Assembly (NCBI GenBank): GCA_011033025.1
Contig: WFMF01000623.1
Coordinates: forward strand, 24,128-88,127
Reading direction: 5' to 3'
Length of the DNA stretch: 64,000 bases
From: Beroe forskalii
Taxonomy: Eukaryota; Ctenophora; Nuda; Beroida; Beroidae
The notes below the pieces were generated by a model, which was not told the DNA's origin, made no database searches, and saw nothing but the letters and a program-made list of their open reading frames with translations. The position numbers were made by a program, and so were the translations under genes. Shown here piece after piece: positions 24,801 to 36,800 of this stretch. Each line of letters begins with the position of its first letter. Positions within the stretch are counted from its first letter, which is position 1.

Positions 24801-27800
24801 CTAACCTCAGCACTGTTGGAGCAGCTATCCCCAAAGGAAGTTTCAGTCCCAGCAACACTGATGAACGTGAGGGGAGGTATGGGCAGGAGTGAAGTGATGG
24901 CGTCATCAGTCTCGTTACCATTAGCAACGCCACTGGTCACGTGCTCCTTGGTCACGTGATATTTCGTCGCATGACCATCCTTCAGCTCGCCCGAATAGAA
25001 CAAGGAGTTTGAAATGCTGGAGATGGCAGAGGGACATCTGTATTGCGTGCTGTGAGAATGGTGGTTATTGTCTGATCGGCTCCGCATTGGTTTAGACCCA
25101 CACCTTCCGGGCTGCGGGCCAAACCGGTTAAATGGCGTGGCTCGCACCCTCGGAAGTATGCCAAAATGACTCGATAGGCGGGGTGCGTGCCCAATGTCTA
25201 TGAATCTTAGAATCTACAAGTCCCAAAAGCACCTACTTTAGCATCACAGTAGGGTATCCGAGCTTGATGAGTCTATCAAACAGTGTCTGTTCTAGCCCCG
25301 GTGCCCACTCCCCCCTGACATGCTGTGTTTCTACAGTGGGAGGCAGTTGCTGGGGGTCTCCAACTAGCAGCAGGTGCTTACAGCTGGCGTAGATCAGGGG
25401 GAGTAAGGAGGAGGGTTCTGTTATCTGAGAGGGATATCAGAGGGAGTAATGAGGAGGGTTCTGTGATCTGAGAGGGATATCAGAGGGAGTAAGGAGGAGG
25501 GTTCTGTTATCTGTGAGGGATATCAGAGGGAGTAGGGAGGAGGGTTCTGTGATCTGAGAGGGATATCAGAGGGAGTAAGGAGGAGGGTTCTGTGATCTGA
25601 GAGGGATATCAGAGGGATTAGGGAGGAGGGTTCTGTGATCTGAGAGGGATATCAGAGGGAGTAATGGGGAGGGTTCTGTGATCTGAGAGGGATATCAGAG
25701 GGAGTAAGGAGGAGGGTTCTGTGATCTGAGGGGGATATCAGAGGGAGTAATGAGGAGGGTTCTGTGATCTGAGAGGGATATCAGAGGGAGTAATGAGGAG
25801 GGTTCTGTGATCTGAGAGGATATCAGGGGAGTAATGAGGAGGTTCTGTGATCTGAGAGGATATCAGAGGAGTAGGGAGGAGGGTTCTGTGATCTGAGAGG
25901 GATATCAGAGGGAGTAATGAGGAGGGTTCTGTGATCTGAGGGGATATCAGAGGAGTAAGGAGGAGGGTTCTGTGATCTGAGGGGATATCAGAGGGAGTAA
26001 TGAGGAGGGTTCTGTGATCTGAGAGGGATATCAGAGGGAGTAATGAGGAGGGTTCTGTGATCTGAGAGGGATATCAGAGGGAGTAGGGAGGAGGGTTCTG
26101 TGATCTGAGAGGGATTTCAGAGGGAGTAATGAGGAGGGTTCTGTGATCTGAGAGGGATATCAGAGGGAGTAGAGAGGAGGGTTCTGTTATCTGAGAGGGA
26201 TATCAGAGGGAGTAAGGAGGAGGGTTCTGTGATCTGAGAGGGGTGGGAGGGGGTAATGAGGAGGGTTCTGTGATCTGAGGGGGATATCAGAGGGAGTAAG
26301 GAGGAGGGTTCTGTGATCTGAGAGGGATATCAGAGGGAGTAATGAGGAGGGTTCTGTGATCTGAGAGGGATATCAGAGGGAGTAATGAGGAGGGTTCTGT
26401 GATCTGAGAGGGATATCAGAGGGAGTAATGAGGAGGGTTCTGTGATCTGAGAGGGATATCAGAGGGAGTAGGGAGGAGGGTTCTGTGATCTGAGAGGGAT
26501 ATCAGAGGGAGTAATGAGGAGGGTTCTGTGATCTGAGAGGATATCAGAGGGAGTAATGAGGAGGGTTCTGTGATCTGAAGGGGATATCAGAGGGGGTAAT
26601 GAGGAGGGTTCTGTGATCTGAGAGGGATATCAGAGGGAGTAATGAGGAGGGTTCTGTGATCTGAGAAGGATATCAGAGGGAGTAGGGAGGAGGGTTCTGT
26701 GATCTGAGAGGGATATCAGAGGGGGTAATGAGGAGGGTTCTGTGATCTGAGAGGGATATCAGAGGGAGTAAGGAGGAGGGTTCTGTGATCTGAGAGGGAT
26801 ATCAGAGGGAGTAATGAGGAGGGTTCTGTGATCTGAGAGGGATATCAGAGGGAGTAGGGAGGAGGGTTCTGTGATCTGGAGAGGGATATCGAGGGAGTAT
26901 GAGGAGGGTTCTGTGATCTGAGAGGGATATCAGAGGGAGTAATGAGGAGGGTTCTGTGATCTGAGAGGGATATCAGTAAGGGGAGGGGTTCTGTGATCTG
27001 AGAGGGATATCAGAGGGAGTAAGGAGGAGGGTTCTGATCTGAGAGGATCAGAGGGAGGGATATCTGGGAGAGGGAGGAGGAGGGTTCTGTGATCTGAGAG
27101 TAATGAGGAGGGTTCTGTGATCTGAGAGGGATATCAGAGGGAGTAAGGAGGAGGGTTCTGTGATCTGAGAGGGATATCAGAGGGAGTAATGAGGAGGGTT
27201 CTGTGATCTGAGAGGGATATCAGAGGGAGTAAGGAGGAGGGTTCTGTGATCTGAGAGGGATATCAGAGGGAGTAAGGAGGAGGGTTCTGTGATCTGAGAG
27301 GGATATCAGAGGGAGTAATGAGGAGGGTTCTGTGATCTGAGAGGATATCAGAGGGTAATGAGGAGGGTTCTGTGATCTGAGAGGATATCAGAGGGAGTAA
27401 GGAGGAGGGTTCTGTGATCTGAGAGGGATATCAGAGGGTTCTGGGAGTATGAGGAGGGTTCTGTGATCTGAGAGGGATATCAGAGGGAGTAAGGAGGATA
27501 TCAGTAATGAGGGGAGTAAGGAGGAGGGTTCTGTGATCTGAGAGGGATATCAGAGGGAGTAAGGAGGAGGGTTCTGTGATCTGAGAGGGATATCAGAGGG
27601 AGTAATGAGGAGGGTTCTGTGATCTGAGAGGGATATCAGAGGGAGTAATGAGGAGGGTTCTGTGATCTGAGAGGGATATCAGAGGGAGTAAGGAGGAGGG
27701 TTCTGTGATCTGATCTGAGAGGATATCAGAGGGAGTAATGAGAGGGTAAGGAGGAGGGTTCTGTGATCTGAGAGGGATATCAGAGGGAGTAATGAGGAGG

Positions 27801-30800
27801 GTTCTGTGATCTGAGAGGGATATCAGAGGGAGTAAGGAGGGTTCTGTGATCTGAGAGGGATATCAGAGGGAGTAATGAGGAGGGTTCTGTGATCTGAGAG
27901 GGATATCAGAGGGAGTAAGGAGGAGGGTTCTGTGATCTGAGAGGGATATCAGAGGGAGTAATGAGGAGGGTTCTGTGATCTGAGAGGGATATCAGAGGGA
28001 GTAAGGAGGAGGGTTCTGTGATCTGAGAGGGATATCAGAGGGGAGTAATGAGGAGGGTTCTGTGATCTGAGAGGGATATCAGAGGAGTAATGAGGAGGGT
28101 TCTGTGATCTGAGAGGGATATCGAGGGAGTAAGGAGGAGGGTTCTGTGATCTGAGAGGGAGGGATATCAATCAGAGGGAGGAGGGTTCTGTGATCTGAGA
28201 GGGATATCAGAGGGGGTTATATTGACAGGGGGAGTACAATATGGGGGGGTATCATGACTATGACGTTTTATTGCCTGAATATTGACACTACATAACTGTG
28301 GAACTTGGAGTGGTCAGAGAGAAATAACTGGAAGCGAGGTAAGCATGCCACCCTATATCCTGCTCACCTGTGAGACCTCGTCAAACAGGACAATGTCGTG
28401 TCTTGAAACCCCTGGGGAGGAGGCACAGGTTGTTCCCACCACTTGGAATCTGTCCAAGATTCCACGTACCTGCTCCTAAAAGATTGCAAAGTTAATATTA
28501 TAAGGGGATTTGGTCTGTGACCACTGACCAGTCATCTGACACAACCTGGAAGAGTTGGCGATAATTCGGCAGACTACGGAAACGGGTGCCGACTTACCAC
28601 CAACCTTGTAAATATTTAGCTTGACTCCTGATCTATGTTTTTAACATTTGGTGCATTTTGGGAGCACAAAGGAGGCTTGCTTTCTTCTTCGAGATTACAA
28701 GGTGAATGAGGATTAAGGGGTTTGGTTGGGCCTATCACCAGTCGTCCGAGAGGATGTAGGTTGACAGAATCCTAAACGCACCCTACCCTCGGTCCATTTT
28801 GAGTAAATCAAAAATACTGACGCAGATTCACTGAAAGTGCGGAACTTGGTCATGCAGAAGCATGATCACTTGGGGTTCTCCTTATGTAAATTATCGAGAA
28901 GTAATCAATAATTAATTAAAAGGTAGTTTCATCATGAATTCCAAGAACTAAATCTTAATTAAATTTAAAGTTGGCGAATTACCATATTATAACAAACCAT
29001 TATTCTGTGAGAACAATGGAGAAACGGTTTGTTATTAATCAAATAATCAAATAGCGAAAAGTCATGAGGTGGGAACAATTGAAAGCATAATTCAAATCTG
29101 AACTATTCTACACACCAAATCTGAACGACTATAACAGTCAACAAGCACACACGTGGATTGCTATTTCTATTCCTCGTGTTGCTTCATTCAAACAATTTAT
29201 GTTCCGTCCTGCTAGAACCTACGGTTTCACCAACTGGAACCAAAGGAGACTTTTCTCGGATTGATGTTCGTATTCATATTGTCAAAATTTGCTAAATACG
29301 ATTTTATAATCCTACCTCTTATTGTAAAATCCCACATTTTCGAACCCCAAAAATTTCGATCGCCAGAATTGTCCCACATGAAGACATGAATATTTCTCGT
29401 AGCATATCGATCGCACATTGAATACCAATGACTTGTTTGACCAGGCGACAAACTATCTCCCAATGGAATTCTGGGCAATCTAACGCTTATAATTATTCCT
29501 GCAGGGTAACATTTCATCTGCACCCATGTCCCATTCACAACCTTTACATGATTCAAAGTCGTTTCCTCAGCATGCAAATTTCATCGGTTCCCGTCAGCAT
29601 TGAGAACCTTCCCATGATTCACTTAGAGTAATTCAGAGTCAGCGTGCGTTGCTTCAGCATGCAAGGGTGCATTATACCTCTACGTACAGGGCCTTGGGTA
29701 TCTTATTTAACAAATACCCATTTGCATTTATAAAAGAAAATCTAGCGTTGGAGACGGCGATCTGGAACGAGTAGCAAGATAGATTTAAAGGAAAATCCAA
29801 GCTCAGTGGATCATTAAAATACGCCGCACTGTCTTGCACGCGACCACTGGGAGAGGGGGTTTAATAAACTGCTGATGCATTGTTCTCATTGGCTCGATAT
29901 ATGTTCTGGGCAGATATAAATAATCATAGAGAGGCTCACTGAATAAATATGAGCAAGGGAAGAGGCTTGAGGAGGGATAACGAGGGAGTTTAATTTGTAA
30001 TTTACTGATTTAGTTTACGTGTTTAAGTCGCCCAAACTCATTCACACGGAAAATGCTGGTGTTTTTTGCGAACAGTCGACAGAAACTCAGAGCTAATAGC
30101 CTCGTTAGCTCAATTCACATGGAGAGATATGACGACTCCTATAATATGTAAAATATTTAAGATATGAAAGATCTTACATATCCCTGACTGTGAATTGCTA
30201 TTGAGGCTGTTAGGGTTGGATTTTATATCGACTGAATCACCAGGGAACTCTGGCATTTCCCAATACTTCCCAGCTTATAATCTCAGGAAGATAAGTTATA
30301 AAATGATCGCTCTAAAAATGTATTCTATTATATTTAAAGATTCTCAGATTCAACAATCTGGAAGTTATTTAGATTTTTCGAAGAATCATGTCTAGCGTTT
30401 TAATCCAGTGAAAATTTATTGTTAGAATGACAAATAGGCTAGGTTAGATTAAGATATATATATCATATTGGATACTAACTTCAAAGGAAGCAAACTTTTT
30501 GCCGAGATTGAGTTTGGAAGTCACCAGAATCCTGTGCTGAGACCCCTCAATAACACGCACCAGGATGAGGATCAGTACTGCCAACATGAAGCTCTTACCA
30601 GACCCAAACACTCCGTGAACGCAAAGCACAATAACTGGGAGCATGGGTCGGCGTCATGGGTTGGAGCAACATGGGTAGGGGACCAAAATAAAGGGAACGG
30701 GTTGGGATCATGGGTTGGGATAATGGGTTTGGATCATGGATTGAGATAATGGGTTGAGGCCATGGGTTGGGATCATGGTTTAGGGCCATGGGTTTGGGTT

Positions 30801-33800
30801 GGGATCATGGTTTAGGGTCATGGGTTGGGGTCATGGGTTGGGATCATGGGTTGGGATCATGAGTTGGGGTCATGGGTTGGAAGCTTGGGAAGCTTGGGTT
30901 GGGGTCATGGGTTGGGATCATGGAAACCTTTGATTAAATTCCATATCATTATACTGGTGGTGCTGCTTAATTAAACTTTCTAAACCTCATAATTTCGTGT
31001 TTAATCACCTGAAACTATTGCAATCAGCCGCAGTTATAGGTATCTCAAATCCTCCAATGCACTACCACGGCAATGATTGAATGGTAATTAATTATACCAG
31101 GGTTATGGTAATTAATATGCTAACGACATAACAATGGAGGAAGAAGGTGGGCAATTGTTCCAGGTAATTGGAATAGTTTTCTTGGTGAAGTAAGGTGTTT
31201 CATGAGGCCCCGACCTATGAATTTAAATATTCATAGCTTAGGTTTTACCGTTCATCTCATTAGCGCCTAGCGGCAATTTCTTATCTCTCACATTTTATCT
31301 TACATAGAAACTTGCCCACATACAAAACCAAAGAAACTAGCAGGCCTAGATTGATCGTCCCATGCTTTGCATATTAGACCACGACCTAGATTGATTGTCC
31401 CATGCTTTGCATATTAGACCACGACCTATATTGATTGTCCCTTGCTTTGCATATTAGACCATGCCTTAATTGGGTCCACGCCACATGCCATGTGCCTAAT
31501 TGGATCCGTGGTGAAGAATCTCATTACTTGACCTTTTTAAAATAGTGCAGTTACCGTTAGCGTGGAAGTAACACAAAGGCCAGCATTTCGGAGAAGCCCT
31601 GTGAATCTCATTACTTGACCTTTTCATGCGAATCATCAAACAGCGACTGCCACAGGCTATTCCAAAGCGCCTGTTGTTCATACTTAATTTATCACATCAT
31701 TAAACGTTTTCAAGTTGCTCCCTCCTAAGTGCAGTTAGTATTTTCAAGTTGCTCCCTCTAAGTGTAGTATTACTGTTAGTGGGTGACGAGTGGTTTAAGG
31801 TTTAAAGTTCAAAGGAAGGGGGCGTGTGCAGGGTGGGGGGAAGGGAAGAGAAGAGGTTTGGGAAGGGTGGTGGTAGAGATGAGGTCAGGGGACAAAGAGG
31901 TCCCCTTAACCGTGTAGTTGTAACTGTTAGAGAAGTTTTAAGTGGAGTTACCGTTGGAGAGGGAGTTCACGAAGGCTAGCACTGCCTCCTCTTGTTTCTC
32001 GTTGAGCTGGTACTCCCGACACATCGTCATACAAACATCCCCCACATTCTCCACTAGCGGTATAGACATGTCACTTGTAGGTAGCTCCAACCTGAAATAA
32101 TTAGGAGTTGTTGCCATGGTTACCAGTTTGTTGCCATGGTCACCATGGTCTGTTGCCATGGTCAACGGTATGTTGTCATGAGCTGAACATTAATTGTTGT
32201 TATTTCTTACATTCTAAATCTATATTTTCGCTCCATCGCACTAATCAGTAACCTGAAATTAGAATAGAGATACACCTAAAGCTAAAAGCTTGATGGCAGT
32301 GTGGATAACCATCGCATGGCTTGTTCTTGGAACACTGCAGCCGGTAACAGGATGTAAGTATATTTCTAAAACTTTATTTATTGACATTTGATGAGCTTCG
32401 CATTATTCGAATTCCTCGGAATTCAAAGAACCATAAATCGCGGCGATGTAGCAAGAAAATTAAAGTTTCCATCTGCCGTGATTTGATAATTAATAGACAT
32501 TAATAGTGTTTGTTTATAAGGAGGAGGAGAATGCACCAGTAATAATATGACCATTGGCCAATTGTTCCCAACAGAGCTCTTAGGATTTGAGAGGCTGCCA
32601 CCGCCTCTCGCGTCAGCGGAGGCTTGTGACCTGAGGATTTTGCGCTAAAAAACATTTTAACCCTCCCAATTCCAGGGAAGTACTTTGAAGGGGACTGCTC
32701 CGTTCTTTGCACCGCTGCACTCCCAGTACAGGACTACCTGCTCGTACAAGTACGATACAAGAGGAACGCTCCAGGAGAACAAACCGTCAAATTCTACACC
32801 CCTGTAAACAATCGAGGTATTTCAAACTTGCTCTCTGATTGGCTAACAGATCTCGACCAAGCCCTCTGATTGGTTGGGATATTAATTAAAGCTGCTCCTA
32901 TTGCAGTCACGTGACATCGTACTCAAGGTATTTTACTCTACAAAACCACAATACAGAGTTGCTGCCACCGTAATTTGTCATACCAATTGTTAGTAGTAAA
33001 ACAGCAGAAAGGGGGGGGGAAATTCCCGCTGACCGACAACTGCCCCCCTACTGATAACCTGGATGATGTAAAAGGTATAAATTCCATGCTTTTGAGAATT
33101 TTCAATCAAGATAATATTATGAAGAAATCTTCTTCATATCTCTGACATATTTTGATCACATGGAGATTTCTTCAGCTGACGACGATAATCACAAGATTTT
33201 CGAAAGCTTCTGATTACAATTCTCTCGTATCAGTTATTTCGTTTATAAACTTCAATCTCTTGAGTTCTTCACAATAATTTATGATCAATATCTCTGACAT
33301 TTGACACATTATGATAACACCAATACCTTCAGATACGCTGGAGGACTACATTAAGTTTTATGACAAATCGCCGCAACAAACCCGTATCGGACATGGGTCG
33401 GGGGCTTGTTACTATACAAGACAAGTTGTGGCCGGAAGCGGGGTATCCGGGGAGTTCGCTACTTGGCAGATCCTTCTAACACCCACTGAGATACATCTCA
33501 AAATCAACGGTATGGTACACAGATTAGTGAATGAGTATTATTAGCGGTATCATACCGGTTTGTGAATTATAAATAATCAAGAAATTGGAGGGGAATCTTG
33601 TGAATTGCGAATATTTGCAGTCAAATCACAAGAAAATCACTGAATTACGGACATCTGACACAGTTAATCAGTTGATATTCATATCAAATTCTCTAAACAG
33701 GGAATTATCTGAGGGGCGAGTCCTCGGATCCATTTGTACGGGACCTTAAATGGGACGATGATGCTCCCTCGTGTTGGCACGAACCGGCGAGTGTCAATAA

Positions 33801-36800
33801 GATGACATTCCAGTCTACATCCGCCCTGTCTGTGGCGTCCATAGAATACAACACTTTACCAGGTCGCAGAGGGAGTGGGGATTTGATATTATAAATATAA
33901 ACATAAATATAAACATCGCCCCTCACAACATATCCAAGTCAATAATTGGGGATCATATTATTGAAATTCGCTGAAATTTGTTGATAAGATAGTACCTACC
34001 TTATACTATCATCTAAAGCTGCTGGACATTGTCCTATTGTCGTTAATGAGGGCCTTATTGAAGAGCTCCGAATTAAATACCGTATATATTTGTAAATCTA
34101 CAATGCCTACTATAGTGCCGGGTAGTGCCGTGAGTATTGAGTTTTGAGTAAATTGGGGATATTATAGTGCCGGGTAGTGCCATGAGTATTGAGTATTGAG
34201 TAAATTGGGGATACTGGGCCATTTGAAGAGCAGTGAGTACGTTAGCCGGAGTAGATACCGTATACCTTACGAGACATATATCTATAATGTTTATTGGGAA
34301 CCAACTTTTTGGATTTTTATGAAAAATCACCATATTTTCGTACCCCACAAAGTCTCAAAATGACGTCATCATCATACGTCATCATGTGTAATATTCCAAC
34401 AAATATCCCCAAATTTTGAACCCCCAAAATTTCGATCCCCAGAATTATTATCCCAAGTAAATTTATCTCGTAAAGTAGATGGTTTTTCATCTTTTAGCAG
34501 GTGCAGATGAATCCGCTATTAAACTGCACTTCATTGAGTTAATTGCTTGGATCGTGAACTTTAGCCATGGAGTATCACGGTATGACGGTAAAAATTAGAG
34601 TAATTACTTAATTGAGTAATCACCCTAATATTATGAGAACAATTACTTAATTGTGGATAAGATGAGTCACTGGGTCTATAGCATAAAATGTGGTCAAAGA
34701 GAAACGTCTTATTATACTGCAGCATCTATCATCTTATCAGGGGACCAGGGGACCGGGGGACCAGGGGGCCACCATCAAATTTAGTTAAGTTTTTGTGGGG
34801 TAATAGAGATCACACAATCCATAACAGAATAGCTAATGGAAACTACTATTGGTTGATCTGATAACCCTGATGGGACAAATTAGCAAATTAAGATTTTTGA
34901 ATAGAATGAACACTACCAATGCGCCTTCACTTAGATATCGTATTATAACATTTAGGTTTAGGTGAGCTAAAGTGCAACGAACGCTGATGGAGATGAGCCC
35001 TAGAACGCTGCAGGTTTCGTGACAGTCTTCAAACTTCCACACTGAAGTATGCTTGGAAAGAGGGGTAGGATTCCGTAAACATGCTAAATCATGAAAAAAA
35101 AATTGAATTTTTCGGCATTTTGCCTCCATAAAATGCAATGCTCCAGAAAAGATACTAGGTGCATTTTTCCGAAGCATTAATAACGATATCCGGCCCCAAA
35201 GAGGTGTCCTAACTACACCCCTAATTATATCTCCCCCATACGTAATTTGTCACAATTTCTCATAAATCTTTGTGATAAATAGCAGCTCGAGCTATTTATG
35301 CAATTTTAGCAGTGTCATACAGTCACAGATACTCCGTATATACAATTTATTCTCAGTGATTCAGTGAGTAATTCACAACCCTTTACCGGCACAATAATTA
35401 CTTGATCCGCTCATAGCAGAGGGCCTCATCAACATAAATATAATGCAATTCAGATTCACCAAGCCATTATTCTCGCAGCAGGCGAAGCACTCGATTTAAC
35501 CTTTATTTTGTTATAGATACCGGAAGATGGGTGGGAACTGAAAGCGATTAAATCTAAGTGTGTGTGTCTTTGTTAAGAGGAGCTCCGTGGCGACACAGTG
35601 ATTAGCAGCTCAACTAATGAGACTAGCCATCCTGGAGTAGTTCTCTTTAAATAGTGGGGCATCCTCATTTTAAGGTCAGTGGAGTAGTTATCTTTAAATA
35701 GTGGGGCATCCTCATTTTAAAGTCAGTGGAGTAGTTATCTTTAAATAGTGGGGGCATCCTCATTTTAAAGTCAGTGGAGTAGTTATCTTTAAATAGTGGG
35801 GGCATCCTCATTTCAAAGTCAGTGGAGTAGTTATCTTTAAATAGTGGGGCATCCTCATTTCAAAGTCAGTGGAGTAGTTATCTTTAAATAGTGGGGCATC
35901 CTCATTTTAAAGTCAGTGGAGTAGTTATCTTTAAATAGTGGGGGCATCCTCATTTTAAAGTCAGTGGAGTAGTTATCTTTAAATAGTGGGGGCATCCTCA
36001 TTTCAACGTCAGTGGAGCTAGTTATCTTTAATCAGTGGGGGCATCCCCATTTTTAAGTCAGTGGAGTAAGTTCTCTTTAAATAGGGGGGGGGGGGCATCC
36101 TCATTTTAAGGTCAGTGGAGTAGTTATCTTTAAATAGTAGGGGCATCCTCATTTTAAAGTCAGTGGAGTAGTTCTCTTTAAATAGTGGGGCATCCTCATT
36201 TTAAAGTCAGTGGAGTAGTTATCTTTAAATAGTGGGGGCATCCTCATTTCAAAGTCAGTGGAGTAGTTATCTTTAAATAGTGGGGCATCCTCATTTTAAA
36301 GTCAGTGGAGTAGGCTAGTTATCTTTAAATAGTGGGGCATCCTCATTTCAAAGTCAGTGGAGTAGTTATCTTTAAATAGTGGGGGCATCCTCATTTCAAA
36401 GTCAGTGGAGTAGTTATCTTTAAATAGTGGGCCTTAGTGGGGGCATCCTCATTTTAAAGTCAGCGGAGTAGTTATCTTTAAATAGTGGGGCATCCTTATT
36501 TTAAAGTCAGTGGAGCTTCGTCCTTCGATAGTACTCTTTAAATAAGTTATTAGGGGCTTTCTCATTTTAAAGTCGGAGGGTTTGATACCGATTCGATTTA
36601 GGTGTTGATGTTTTCTGGATTAAGTTCTCTTTAAATGGGGGAGAGGAGGGTAATCTTATTTAGTTATTTCGAAGTCTGGGGGTTTCGATATTGCGTGGAT
36701 TTTAGCGTTTAGGTTTTCTGACAACGCTTGCTGTCGATAGGATTACGCATATCGTAGTCAATAATTGCTTGATCTTTTGCTAAACAGACAGGTTTTAACT

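Noticed and set aside
27949-28170. Open frame of repeated SLRSQNPPHYS residues
   Set aside because: It is a reading of the minisatellite in one frame, interrupted by unit variants.
25421-28215. CRISPR-like appearance of regular 43-bp repeats
   Set aside because: Units are contiguous with no unique spacers, the genome is eukaryotic, and the unit matches a neighbouring exon edge.
29227-29577. 116-residue minus-strand frame
   Set aside because: No family resemblance; part of it is dispersed repeat R1, and no exon partner with a fitting phase was seen for ZGRF1.
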